A stretch of DNA of 64,000 nt from Bacillus sp. T33-2 (GCF_002860205.1 NZ_PGVB01000026.1:24025-88024), one strand, 5' to 3'; positions 16,500-25,276 are shown, counted from the stretch's first letter. Notes: generated from the sequence alone by a model not told the origin. Made by a program: numbers and translations.

Positions 16500-17602
16500 G
16501 TGATATCACCACTCACTACTGGAATTACACGGATCTGATCTTCAGGCAGCTCGACCCACACCTCGGTTCCTTCTTTCATATTGCTGAACCTGACATTATT
16601 TAACAGTCTCACCTGCAGGAGCTGCCCGCTGACAGTAACCGTTACATTGATGACAGAGCCGAAGAATTCGACTTCTTCTATTTTCCCGCTAAAAATGTTT
16701 GGCCCTTCCAGAGGCTTTTCCAGAAGCTTGATCGCTTCCGGGCGAATGGAAAGAACAAGGTTGCCTTGATTTTCCGGGTTATAGTTAAACCGGTCATTAT
16801 GTACAACAATATTTTTTGTTTCAGAGCCAAACTGAGCCGCTGCATGCACGTGATTTTGCTCTGTTTTGCCGATTGTTGCCGGCAATAGGTTAATCTCGCC
16901 GATAAAGCCAGCGACAAAGTCGTTGGCCGGTTCATTGTAGATTTCTGAAGGCGTACCGACCTGGTGGCAAACACCGAAATTAAAAACGGCAATTCTGTCA
17001 CTCATTGACAAAGCTTCTTCTTGGTCATGGGTTACATAAATGGTGGTAATCTTGTATTCCTGCTGGAGCCTTAATATTTCGCTTCTCATCTCATCGCGGA
17101 GCTTTGCATCCAGGTTGCTCAACGGTTCATCAAGGAGAAGGATTTCCGGTTCTATTACCAATGCCCTTGCAAGTGCGACACGCTGCTGCTGGCCTCCGCT
17201 TAACTGGCTCACCTGACGTTCTGAGTATTTGTCCAGCCTTACCTTGCGAAGCACATCCTGGACCCTGGTTTTCAATTCGCTAGAGGAGATTTTCCTTACC
17301 TTTAGTCCGAAGGCTACATTTTCAAATACCGTCATGTGAGGAAAAAGGGCATAGTTTTGAAAAACCATGCCCGTATTTCTTTTTTCCGGAGGTACACGCG
17401 TCATATCCTTGTCGCCAAACCGCACAATTCCTTTGGTGGGATAATAAAATCCGGCGATCATCCGGAGGGTTGTGGTCTTGCCGCATCCGCTCGGACCAAG
17501 GAAAGTAAAAAATTCTCCATCCTTTATTTCCAGGTCTAAATGATCTACTGCAATTACTTTCCCAAAGGCTTTTTGGACATTTTCAATCTTAATCGACGCC
17601 AT
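16496..17602 (-). CDS. ABC importer ATP-binding protein
   Basis: A 368-residue ATPase. It has Walker A GPSGCGKTT (around 36-44), signature LSGGQQQRVALARAL (around 134-148), Walker B ILLLDEPLSNLDAK (around 154-167) and the H-loop VTHDQEEAL (around 189). The C-terminal third is a TOBE-like domain (VLSIRPEAIKLL). It powers the fused permease encoded next and belongs to the PotA/FbpC/UgpC-like group. It follows the binding-protein gene by 15 bp. Confidence 0.92.
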   Translation of the reverse strand: MASIKIENVQKAFGKVIAVDHLDLEIKDGEFFTFLGPSGCGKTTTLRMIAGFYYPTKGIVRFGDKDMTRVPPEKRNTGMVFQNYALFPHMTVFENVAFGLKVRKISSSELKTRVQDVLRKVRLDKYSERQVSQLSGGQQQRVALARALVIEPEILLLDEPLSNLDAKLRDEMRSEILRLQQEYKITTIYVTHDQEEALSMSDRIAVFNFGVCHQVGTPSEIYNEPANDFVAGFIGEINLLPATIGKTEQNHVHAAAQFGSETKNIVVHNDRFNYNPENQGNLVLSIRPEAIKLLEKPLEGPNIFSGKIEEVEFFGSVINVTVTVSGQLLQVRLLNNVRFSNMKEGTEVWVELPEDQIRVIPVVSGDIT

Positions 17603-17617
17603 ACCAACTACACTTCC

Positions 17618-18721
17618 CTATTGTTTAATTTCTTTCTCTCCACTTTTGATGTTCTCGTCCCAATGCTTCATCCAGCCATCGCTTTCCTTCTGGAATACTT
17701 TCCAGTCGATGTCCATAGGTTTAATCTCTGTATCTGTAATCCATTTCGGCAGGTCTTTTACATCGGTTCTGGTCGGTATCCGGTAAAATTCTTCGGCTAA
17801 TTGTTTTGCAGCCTCAGGAGTGTTAACAAATTCATAGAAGGCTTCTGCCGCTTTCGGATGGGGCGCACCCTTCACCACAGCAATACCCTCTGTTAATACT
17901 GGTGTACCGCTCTCAGGAATAATAAATTCAAATGGATAGTTTTTATTTTCCTTGAGCATAACAACGTCCGGCATCGCCCAAACAGATAGAATACCTTCCC
18001 CTTTGGCAACCTTGTTGTACATCATTTCCGGATTAGCCGAGTATTCTTTTGTGTTGGCATCAAGCTTTTCCAGCCATTCGTATCCCTTGGCCGGATCACC
18101 TGAATCTTTGAAATCACGGTAGATCATCGCAGAAAAGATCGTTCTCATCGTTCCAGAAGCAAGCGGATAGCGGATAATGATTTTATCCTTCCATTTTGGA
18201 TCTAACAGCTCATCCCAGTCTTTAGGTGCATCCTCTTTTTTAAGCTCTTTACTGTTATACATGATGACCTCGGGAGTCTGGCTCGTTCCGGACCAGTTCC
18301 AATCCGGATCATGGAAGCCCTCGTCAAGGCTCTTTGAATAGGTTGGTTCATAAGGTTCGAGCAGCCCTTCATCCTTAGCCTGGTCGAAGTTTACGGAAGG
18401 TGCTCCCCACCAGACATCTGCCTGAGGATTGTTCTTTTCTGAGCGGATTCGGTCAAGGACTTCCTGCGAACCCATATCGAGCCACTCGACATCAACACCG
18501 GGATTTTTCTCTTCAAACTGTGCTTCAAATTTTGACAGGATGTCTTTGCCATGTGGTGAATAAACAACAATTTTCTCTTCAAGTTTTGCTTCTTTCTTTT
18601 CTGCCGGTTCCCCTGAAGTTTTAGTAGAGCCTGATCCTTCATCCGAACCGCCGCACGCTGATAGCAGCATGGCAGCGGATAAGGTTAATGCCGTCAGTAC
18701 TGATACTTTTTTCTTTTTCAC
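17618..18721 (-). CDS. ABC importer substrate-binding lipoprotein
   Basis: A 367-residue extracellular family 1 binding protein. The signal ends with the lipobox LSAC (Cys23), followed by a Ser/Gly/Thr linker. Mature landmarks are KIVVYSPHGKDILSKFE, DVWWGAPSVNFDQA and the hinge-like PLASGTMRTIFSAMIYRD, close to ferric and aminoethylphosphonate or thiamine binding proteins. The run of Trp and Tyr near DVWWG suggests an organic ligand, but this is weak. It is the first structural gene after the ROK regulator (15 bp). Confidence 0.9.
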   Translation of the reverse strand: MKKKKVSVLTALTLSAAMLLSACGGSDEGSGSTKTSGEPAEKKEAKLEEKIVVYSPHGKDILSKFEAQFEEKNPGVDVEWLDMGSQEVLDRIRSEKNNPQADVWWGAPSVNFDQAKDEGLLEPYEPTYSKSLDEGFHDPDWNWSGTSQTPEVIMYNSKELKKEDAPKDWDELLDPKWKDKIIIRYPLASGTMRTIFSAMIYRDFKDSGDPAKGYEWLEKLDANTKEYSANPEMMYNKVAKGEGILSVWAMPDVVMLKENKNYPFEFIIPESGTPVLTEGIAVVKGAPHPKAAEAFYEFVNTPEAAKQLAEEFYRIPTRTDVKDLPKWITDTEIKPMDIDWKVFQKESDGWMKHWDENIKSGEKEIKQ

Positions 18722-18736
18722 AATAAAGCCCCCTCG

Positions 18737-19948
18737 TTAAGAAAATTTAAAAATACTTTCATGCTCCCTCAAAAACAGTGAAACAGCACCCAGGACCCCT
18801 GCGTTTTCTCCTAATTGTGAGATTTTCAATTCTACTGAACTCGGAAGATATTGAGTCACGACTTCTCTCAATTTAGGTAAAATCAGTTCAGAAGACTTTA
18901 AAACACCACCTCCCAAAATAATGACCTCCGGATTTAATAAACTGGCTGCATTGATAATTCCGTAAGCTAAATGCTCGATTGCTTCGTCAACCACTTTCAG
19001 GGCAATTTTGTCTCCATGTTTCGCGAGCCTGAACGCCATTTCTCCAGGCAGCTCCGAGTCGTGTGCTTGTTTATGATAAGGGTGGTCTGGCTCTTGCTGG
19101 ATTAATTTTGTCAATTTGCCGCCAATGGCTTTTCCACCGGCGACACTTTCCAAATAACCATATCGGTGAAAGATGGGCTTGAATTCATTTTTGATATCGT
19201 TTATGTCTGTAACCATGTACCCCATTTCACCCGCAGCGCTGGAAGATCCTCTGTACAGCTGGTTATGTATGATAATTCCACTGCCAATCCCTGTACCGAC
19301 CGCAATGAATAAGACATTTTCCTTATTTTTCGCATTGCCCAGCCATTGTTCTCCAAGCGCCGCTACATTGACATCATTATCTACATAGACCGGATAAGGA
19401 AAATGCCGTGCTGCCTCAGTAATGAAAGGATAACGGATCCAATTTAAACTTGGCGCTTCCATGACTACTCCGCAAGTTGTGTCTGTAATGCCAGGAACGC
19501 CGGCTCCCATCCCAAGGATTTTTCCAGCATCAATCCCAGCCTTTTGCACCATGCAGCCGATTTCTTTTGAGATTTGTTTTAATAAGCCTGATTGTAAATA
19601 CTGGTTCGTTTTGAAGCTGCTTGAGGCGACAATATTTCCACATAGATCAGATATCACTGTTTTTACTTTAGTACCGCCGATATCAGTGCCTATCAAATAG
19701 GCAGCTGTTTCATTAAAATAAAGCTGTATCGGCCTCCGCCCCCCTTGCGACGAGGATTCCCCAATTCCTTTTTCAAAGATCCATTTTTCCGAAATCAGTT
19801 CATCAACCAATAACGATACCGTCGGTTTGCTGACACTGATCTTTACAGCAATCTCCGCCCTTGAAATTGGTGAATTTTCCAATACACATTTAAGCACTCT
19901 TTTTTTGTTGATTGACTTCATTTGCTTAGCAGTATTTTTAGAATTCAT
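18737..19948 (-). CDS. ROK-family transcription regulator (XylR/NagC type)
   Basis: A 403-residue repressor-type protein. An N-terminal winged helix (ISRAEIAVKISVSKPTVSLL, around 28-47) is followed by a sugar-kinase-like domain with IGTDIGGTKV (around 86-95), DNDVNVAALGE (around 190) and ILGGGV near 347. The zinc-binding CxCG-xx-GCxE motif of most ROK proteins is absent: where it is expected the chain reads DINDIKNEFKPIFHRYGYLE with no Cys. It is the first gene of the ABC operon and lies divergent from the PIG-L deacetylase, with palindromic operators between them. Its effector is probably a sugar or sugar phosphate. Confidence 0.88.
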   Translation of the reverse strand: MNSKNTAKQMKSINKKRVLKCVLENSPISRAEIAVKISVSKPTVSLLVDELISEKWIFEKGIGESSSQGGRRPIQLYFNETAAYLIGTDIGGTKVKTVISDLCGNIVASSSFKTNQYLQSGLLKQISKEIGCMVQKAGIDAGKILGMGAGVPGITDTTCGVVMEAPSLNWIRYPFITEAARHFPYPVYVDNDVNVAALGEQWLGNAKNKENVLFIAVGTGIGSGIIIHNQLYRGSSSAAGEMGYMVTDINDIKNEFKPIFHRYGYLESVAGGKAIGGKLTKLIQQEPDHPYHKQAHDSELPGEMAFRLAKHGDKIALKVVDEAIEHLAYGIINAASLLNPEVIILGGGVLKSSELILPKLREVVTQYLPSSVELKISQLGENAGVLGAVSLFLREHESIFKFS

Positions 19949-19960
19949 TTCATCACGGCC

Positions 19961-20003
19961 TTATAGTTTGGTTAGTAAATTTTACTAATTAACTAAACTA
20001 TAA
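19961..20003. promoter_or_regulatory. Large inverted repeat, probable ROK operator 1
   Basis: Arms TTATAGTTTGGTTAGTAAA and TTTACTAATTAACTAAACTATAA are inverted repeats apart from a 4-base offset. The site lies 12 bases before the ROK start codon. ROK/XylR operators are typically TTAGTT...AACTAA. Confidence 0.6.
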
Positions 20004-20010
20004 CCCAACA

Positions 20011-20024
20011 AGTAACCGTTTACA
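20011..20024. promoter_or_regulatory. cre-like CcpA site
   Basis: The minus strand reads TGTAAACGGTTACT, matching the cre consensus except for the final base. It lies between the divergent ROK and PIG-L genes. Confidence 0.4.
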
Positions 20025-20162
20025 AGAATTATTATTTTAAATTTTATGATAATTTTATAATTGTATTCTCTAGGCTAATAATACCATTTTTAATTTTCTG
20101 AATAAATAGATATTTACATTTTTATTTTCTCATGTTATTGATTAGTTGAGAGTTTTTCTGCC

Positions 20163-20185
20163 GTTAGTTAGGTAGATTAACTAAC
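20163..20185. promoter_or_regulatory. Palindrome, probable ROK operator 2
   Basis: GTTAGTTA-GGTAGAT-TAACTAAC, two perfect 8-base arms, 72 bases before the PIG-L start. It shares the TTAGTT/AACTAA core with the site at 19961. Confidence 0.6.
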
Positions 20186-20256
20186 CTGATGGCAAATGCG
20201 GAAAGGAGGGTAAGTACAACGGTTCTTAAACTCAAAAATGAAAGGGGTTACAAATC

Positions 20257-22767
20257 TTGAAAAAATATTTCAGTGGATTGCTCTCTATTCTATTGATTGT
20301 TTCGCTCCTGCCAGTGGCTGGAATGGCCACCGAAGCCCAGGAGCCGGATGTTGATCTTTGGAATGCAGTAAAGCCTCTCGACACCACCGTTACCTTCTTG
20401 AATACAGGCGCGCATCCTGATGATGAGCGAAGTGATTTCCTCGCGTATTTATCAAGGGGGCTTGGCGTAAAGACTTCAAGCTTGATCGCCAACCGCGGGG
20501 AAGGCGGGCAAAATGAAATTGGGCATGAATTAGATAACGCACTTGGAATCATCCGGTCCAGGGAAATGATTGAGGCTGCCAAGATTACCGGTGTAAAAGC
20601 CTATCACTTAAGCGAAACGACCTCAGACCCTATATACGATTTCGGTTTTTCAAAAACCCCTGAAGAAACGTTGCAAAAATGGGGCGAAGATCTGACGTAT
20701 GAACGGCTGATCCGCTTCATTCGTACTTACCAGCCTGATATTCTGATGCCTTCATTCAGAAATGACCATACCCAGCACGGCCACCACCGCGCAATGGAAA
20801 TCCTCAGTGAACGGGCATTTAAAGATGCAGGCGACCCGAATGTTTATCCTGAGCAATTGAAACAAGGGCTATCTGTCTGGCAGGTTAAAAAGATATTCCT
20901 GCCTGCGGAATCAAAGGATACTGCGACTACCTCTATTGAAATCGGAATGTATGACCCCATCTATAAAATGACCTACCCGCAGCTTGGGGAACAATCCCGT
21001 TATATGCACAAAAGCCAGGGAATGGGCGCTGATATCCCTGCCGCCCCAAGACAGGTCCACCTGGAATTGCTGGACAGTGCGGTTGATACAACAGGCAGCT
21101 TCGAACTTTTCGCCGGGGTTCCATATGATTTTAACGAGTGGGCCCAAGCACTGCCGAAAAATGAAAATGACTTGAAAAAGCAGTTTAGCAAACTCCAGGC
21201 CGATTTAGACTCGATTATTTCATCTTACCCTAACAACGATTCAGTCTTCGAAAAATCCCAGAAGGCATTGAAGGATGTCAGGAACCTGCTGAAGAAAACA
21301 AAAAGAGCATCGCTGGATTCTCAATTAAAAGCGGATTTGCTCCATAAGCTTTCCATTAAGGAAGAGCAATTACAAACAGCCAGCACTGAATCTTCAGAAC
21401 TTGAGGTTTCGGCTGCTATAGCATCTAATATTCTTACAAAAGGTGAAACAACGACAGTTGAAGTACAGCTGAAAAATAATGGGGATGACAGCCTTCGCAA
21501 CACAGCCGTGGAATTATCCGTTCCGGATGGCTGGAGAGTTGCCACGAAAGATCGTGTAAAAAAACTGGCTCCGGGAGAATCTGCAACTCTGTTATATTTT
21601 GTAGAGGTTCCAAAGAATGCTGACTATTACCACGCATACAAAGAACCAGTCATCCAGGCCCAAGTGCAATTTGAATCTCAAGGTGTGAAAACGAGCCTGG
21701 TTGAAGAAATTGACGGAACCGTAGCCGTCCTTCCCGATGTTGGCCTGACGTTGTCACCTGAAGACATTGTCGTGAATACGGCAGATGTCCAAAAAGAAAT
21801 TCCTGTTTCTGTAAAGGTGAAAAACTATCGGAAAGGAAAAACCCAATCGTCCGTTTCGTTAAACATTCCAGATGGATGGGGAGTTTCTCCAGCAAATGCT
21901 GTTGTCCAGTTCAACAATCGGCAGGAAGAAAAAGAGGTGTCTTTCACGCTGACGCCGCCTGCCGACATTAAAGCAGGAAACTTTAAAATTGCAGCATTGG
22001 CAACAGTGAATGGTAAAACCTATGCCTCAACGATTCAGGAAATCAGTTACCAGCATATCGGAAACTTCTATTATCAGTACCCTGCGGAAGTGAATGGCGT
22101 TGCATTTGAACTTCTAAAAGATGAAAACCTGAAGATTGGCTATATTGACAGCGGCTTTGACAAAGTCGCAGATTACCTTGCCAATACAGGCCTGAAAATC
22201 ACGAAGCTGACTGAAGCCGATTTGGCCACAGGGGATTTGGGCCAATACGATACGATTGTTACAGGGATCCGTGCGTACTTATCCCGTGCAGACTTGTTGA
22301 AGCATAACGCCCGCCTCCATCAATATGTTGAAAATGGCGGACATTTGGTCGTCCAGTACCACAAACCGAGTGACGGCTGGAACGCTCAAACAACCGCTCC
22401 ATACCCGTTGACAATCGGCAATCCGTCCATCCGTTGGAGAGTTACAGACGAAAACGCCAAGGTCACTGTGTTAAAGCCGGAATCCCCTCTGTTCAATTAT
22501 CCAAATAAAATTACCGATAGCGACTGGGATAACTGGGTGCAGGAAAGAGGGCTGTATTACCCGATGAAGTGGGACAGCAACTATGAAACCTTCGTCAGCA
22601 TGGCTGACCCGAATGAGGCTCCATTCGATGGGGGCATCCTGATGGCCAAACACGGCAAGGGAACCTACCTCTATACAAACCTTGTATTCTACCGGCAGAT
22701 TCAAGGACAGGTGCCCGGCGGATACAGGATCTTTACGAACTTAATCAGCTACGGGGCACAGAACTAA
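20257..22767 (+). CDS. Exported PIG-L family deacetylase, multidomain
   Basis: An 836-residue secreted protein. The start is TTG at 20257 with AAAGGGG 10 bases upstream, followed by a Sec signal peptide to about residue 23. The PIG-L zinc motif GAHPDDE (His53, Asp55, Asp56) and HTQHGHH (His171-His177) mark an N-deacetylase such as those acting on GlcNAc conjugates. Residues about 380-600 hold two beta-sandwich repeats of NEW3/CARDB type (VPDGWRV and IPDGWGV). Residues about 630-836 form an amidotransferase-like or ThuA-like domain (VTGIRAYLSRADLL, NGGHLVVQYHKP). It is probably extracellular or wall-associated, trimming an N-acyl sugar before uptake by the divergent importer (inference). Confidence 0.88.
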   Translation: MKKYFSGLLSILLIVSLLPVAGMATEAQEPDVDLWNAVKPLDTTVTFLNTGAHPDDERSDFLAYLSRGLGVKTSSLIANRGEGGQNEIGHELDNALGIIRSREMIEAAKITGVKAYHLSETTSDPIYDFGFSKTPEETLQKWGEDLTYERLIRFIRTYQPDILMPSFRNDHTQHGHHRAMEILSERAFKDAGDPNVYPEQLKQGLSVWQVKKIFLPAESKDTATTSIEIGMYDPIYKMTYPQLGEQSRYMHKSQGMGADIPAAPRQVHLELLDSAVDTTGSFELFAGVPYDFNEWAQALPKNENDLKKQFSKLQADLDSIISSYPNNDSVFEKSQKALKDVRNLLKKTKRASLDSQLKADLLHKLSIKEEQLQTASTESSELEVSAAIASNILTKGETTTVEVQLKNNGDDSLRNTAVELSVPDGWRVATKDRVKKLAPGESATLLYFVEVPKNADYYHAYKEPVIQAQVQFESQGVKTSLVEEIDGTVAVLPDVGLTLSPEDIVVNTADVQKEIPVSVKVKNYRKGKTQSSVSLNIPDGWGVSPANAVVQFNNRQEEKEVSFTLTPPADIKAGNFKIAALATVNGKTYASTIQEISYQHIGNFYYQYPAEVNGVAFELLKDENLKIGYIDSGFDKVADYLANTGLKITKLTEADLATGDLGQYDTIVTGIRAYLSRADLLKHNARLHQYVENGGHLVVQYHKPSDGWNAQTTAPYPLTIGNPSIRWRVTDENAKVTVLKPESPLFNYPNKITDSDWDNWVQERGLYYPMKWDSNYETFVSMADPNEAPFDGGILMAKHGKGTYLYTNLVFYRQIQGQVPGGYRIFTNLISYGAQN

Positions 22768-22776
22768 ACAACCCAC

Positions 22777-22824
22777 AAAAAAACAGGGTCCTCCAAGCAC
22801 TAGCTTGCCGGGACCCTGTTTTTT
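22777..22824. terminator. Bidirectional terminator after PIG-L
   Basis: AAAAAACAGGGTCC and GGACCCTGTTTTTT arms around a 19-base loop. It serves both PIG-L and the converging TudS-like operon. Confidence 0.85.
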
Positions 22825-22885
22825 GAGAAAAAACTTTAATCTAAACGTTTATTTGTAATCCAAATCGCCAGGCTTTTCGCTGTAT

Positions 22886-22905
22886 TTAATCAAACGTTTG
22901 ATTAA
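22886..22905. repeat. 20-bp palindrome, copy 2 (perfect)
   Basis: TTAATCAAACGTTTGATTAA, identical to the copy at 29270. It lies 26 bases beyond the stop of the TudS-like gene. Confidence 0.7.
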
Positions 22906-22930
22906 TAATCTCAGGATTTTCGCGGGACAG

Positions 22931-23416
22931 CTATTCATGAGATTTCTTACCTGCACCCACGAAATGTTCATCACCGTTAAATACTGGCTCACTGCTGTTT
23001 GGCAAATACCAAAGTGTGCTGAGTGGTATTCCCTTTTCAGCGAACATTGCTGTCAGTTCTTCAATAAACACGCCGCGGGTGGGATCGCATGATGGACTGC
23101 TTTGGATGCCGAGCATCCCTGTAATTTCGAAATTGTGCTTGATATATTCTTCCGCCTGATGCAAAACGGGTTTTAAAATTTCCCTGCAATGGCCGCGGTA
23201 TTCCGGGGTATTGTATTCTTCGTACGTCATTGGCGGACGGTCCAATCCCAGAAAGGTGAATTCCGGACATGGCAGCTGAAGGATGCCAAAGCCCTGTTTC
23301 GTGGCCCAGTCTGTCGCAGACAGCACTGCTCCCTCGGCTCTTGCTTCATTTTCGATAACTGTATTCTGGTTCAAAATGCAATGGGATACGAGGAGGATTC
23401 TTTTTTTACGCTGCAT
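22931..23416 (-). CDS. TudS-related putative desulfidase (CD3072 type)
   Basis: A 161-residue cytoplasmic protein related to DUF523/TudS thiouracil desulfidases. Conserved cysteines Cys13 (SHCILNQN), Cys50 (LPCPE) and Cys110 (SPSCDPTRG) fit the three ligands of a [4Fe-4S] cluster; Cys77 is extra. It overlaps the S-component gene by 11 bases, a pairing known as CD3072/CD3073 in clostridia. A plausible job is removing sulfur from an imported thio-compound, but no substrate has been shown for this branch. Confidence 0.8.
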   Translation of the reverse strand: MQRKKRILLVSHCILNQNTVIENEARAEGAVLSATDWATKQGFGILQLPCPEFTFLGLDRPPMTYEEYNTPEYRGHCREILKPVLHQAEEYIKHNFEITGMLGIQSSPSCDPTRGVFIEELTAMFAEKGIPLSTLWYLPNSSEPVFNGDEHFVGAGKKSHE

Positions 23417-23981
23417 GTTTGTGTTCCCTCCGGAATATTTTACCCAGGTTAGGAAGACGGGTAATCAGGAACACCACGAGAAAGCATGTGACAATTTTAT
23501 CAACAAAATTTCCTGTGATCCTTGAGATGAAGGTTGAGGCAAACACACCTTCCCCGGTGGCTCTTAACCACAGGACGACCAGGTCCATGCCGCTGGCATT
23601 TAATCCACCGAAGACTGCGACAGCAATGGGTGTTCCGATTAGCGGGGCGACGATTGACAATATGATTCCAGTTGAAAGGGCAACATACCATTTTGCAAAA
23701 TTAAACTTTCGGCCCATGAATCCTGCGACCAGCGCAATGGCTATGTTTACGAGCCCGAAGAAAATCGCAGTAGGTCCAGTGGTCGCACCAAGTACAACAT
23801 TGGTTAGTGCACCTGTCAACGCTCCCCACCAGGGCCCGAATAATACGGCGACTAGCACGGTTCCTATCGTATCAAGAAATAGCAGGGGGATTTTCAAAGA
23901 GGAAACAACCGTGCCCAAAATAACATTAAGCGCAATTCCCATCGCCGAATAAGTGAGAATGCTTGTTTTACTCGTTTTCAT
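23406..23981 (-). CDS. ECF transporter S component (CD3073 type)
   Basis: A 191-residue membrane protein with about six segments. It has the small, glycine- and alanine-rich layout of energy-coupling-factor substrate-binding subunits (GPWWGALTGALTNVV, FGLVNIAIALVAGFMGR). It would use the shared EcfAA'T module encoded elsewhere. It is placed between the LysR regulator (40 bp) and the desulfidase, so it probably imports the substrate of that enzyme. GGAGG precedes the ATG. Confidence 0.82.
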   Translation of the reverse strand: MKTSKTSILTYSAMGIALNVILGTVVSSLKIPLLFLDTIGTVLVAVLFGPWWGALTGALTNVVLGATTGPTAIFFGLVNIAIALVAGFMGRKFNFAKWYVALSTGIILSIVAPLIGTPIAVAVFGGLNASGMDLVVLWLRATGEGVFASTFISRITGNFVDKIVTCFLVVFLITRLPNLGKIFRREHKHAA

Positions 23982-24021
23982 AAAATTTCTGCCTCCTTTA
24001 TTATCAAAAGCTAATATGCTT

Positions 24022-24915
24022 TTAATCCTGTTTTGAAGCCTCTATCAGTTCGGCAAATTCTTTAACGATTGGCCGTTTTTCCGTTCCTTTCAAACTAGTA
24101 AAATAAAAGGTTCTCTGAAAAGGCTCAAATTTATCGATGATTTTTATCCGGCCCGCCTTTACTGCGTGATTTGCTGCAAGTTTCGATACACAGCTGATGC
24201 CGAGCCCTGCTTCAACAGAAGCAATTAACGCCTCTGTACTCCCGACCGAAGCGACCGTATGTAACTCAGACAAGCGAACCCCGTGCAGGGACAAGTAATC
24301 ATCCATGACTTTTCTCGTTCCGGAGCCTTCCTCCCGCAATACAAATTCGTATTGTTTTACTTCACTGAAATCAAGGTGGTCCGCATTAGCTAAAGGATGG
24401 CCATCTGGTGCAATCAGGACGAGGGAATCTGAAGCAACCGGATAGTGTTTGATTTTCTCTGAATCCGGCTGTAAACCGATAAAGCCAACATCAATCTGGT
24501 GATCCAGCAGTTTAGCAAGAATTTCTTTGGAATCACCGATTTCTACTTTTACTTCAACTTTTGGGTAGAGGCGGCGGAATTGCCTCATCCAGTGCGGGAC
24601 GATGTATGTACCGGGAATGGTGCTGGCGCCGATTGTAAGTGTTCCTGTCAGATTGTCATGGAAACCGTGCAGTTCCTCCGCCAATCTGTTCCATCTTTTG
24701 ATCATTTCTTTAGCCGCTTGATAAACAGAAATTCCCGCAGGAGTAGGCTGGATTCCCGACAACGATCTATCCAGAAGCTCCAGGCCCAGATCCTCTTCCA
24801 GGCTCTTTATCTGCAGGCTTATCGCCGGCTGGGAACATTTTAATTTAGCAGCGGCTTCCGAAAAGCTTTTCTTTTCCACCACGAATATGAAAGCTTCAAG
24901 TTTCTTTAGATTCAT
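24022..24915 (-). CDS. LysR-family transcription regulator
   Basis: A 297-residue LysR regulator: N-terminal winged helix (SFSEAAAKLKCSQPAISLQI, around 17-36) and a two-lobed effector domain (GTLTIGASTIPGTYIVP near 90). The C-terminal half resembles the CysB-like or selenium-metabolism-associated branch. It is the first gene of a three-gene operon with the S component and desulfidase, and so probably activates it in response to a sulfur- or selenium-containing ligand (inference). Confidence 0.87.
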   Translation of the reverse strand: MNLKKLEAFIFVVEKKSFSEAAAKLKCSQPAISLQIKSLEEDLGLELLDRSLSGIQPTPAGISVYQAAKEMIKRWNRLAEELHGFHDNLTGTLTIGASTIPGTYIVPHWMRQFRRLYPKVEVKVEIGDSKEILAKLLDHQIDVGFIGLQPDSEKIKHYPVASDSLVLIAPDGHPLANADHLDFSEVKQYEFVLREEGSGTRKVMDDYLSLHGVRLSELHTVASVGSTEALIASVEAGLGISCVSKLAANHAVKAGRIKIIDKFEPFQRTFYFTSLKGTEKRPIVKEFAELIEASKQD

Positions 24916-25173
24916 AGAGCAAGCCTCGCTTGTATTTTATGTATTAAAAAATGTTATAGACCAAATAAGTTTTACTTATAACGTGATCAAAATAAAAATC
25001 ACGATCCCCATAACCGTGATTATATAGAACAATTATAATTTAACTGGATTATTTTGTAAATGGTTTTTCAAAACAATTTACGGTTCTATATACAATAGGA
25101 AACATAAGGTTGTCGGCCGATGTGGAGGTAATTCTTACTAATACTTCCCTCAATATTAAGCTAAAAGGGAGCA

Positions 25174-25239
25174 ATGGTAGCATGGAGTTTTTGGATCATA
25201 GGTCAATGTGCTACTATTGTTATCATATTAGAAGAGTAA
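25174..25239 (+). CDS. Possible 21-residue hydrophobic peptide
   Basis: The ATG at 25174 follows AAAAGGGAG almost directly and opens a 21-codon frame rich in Trp, Ile and Val, ending EE-stop: one membrane-spanning stretch with an acidic tail. It lies between the LysR operon and the PIN-domain pair in AT-rich DNA. SD spacing is short (2 bases). It could be a small membrane peptide or chance; no homologue is recognised. Confidence 0.2.
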   Translation: MVAWSFWIIGQCATIVIILEE

Positions 25240-25276
25240 GGCCACGCTTCGCCATTTTCAGTATAGAACCGAAATG

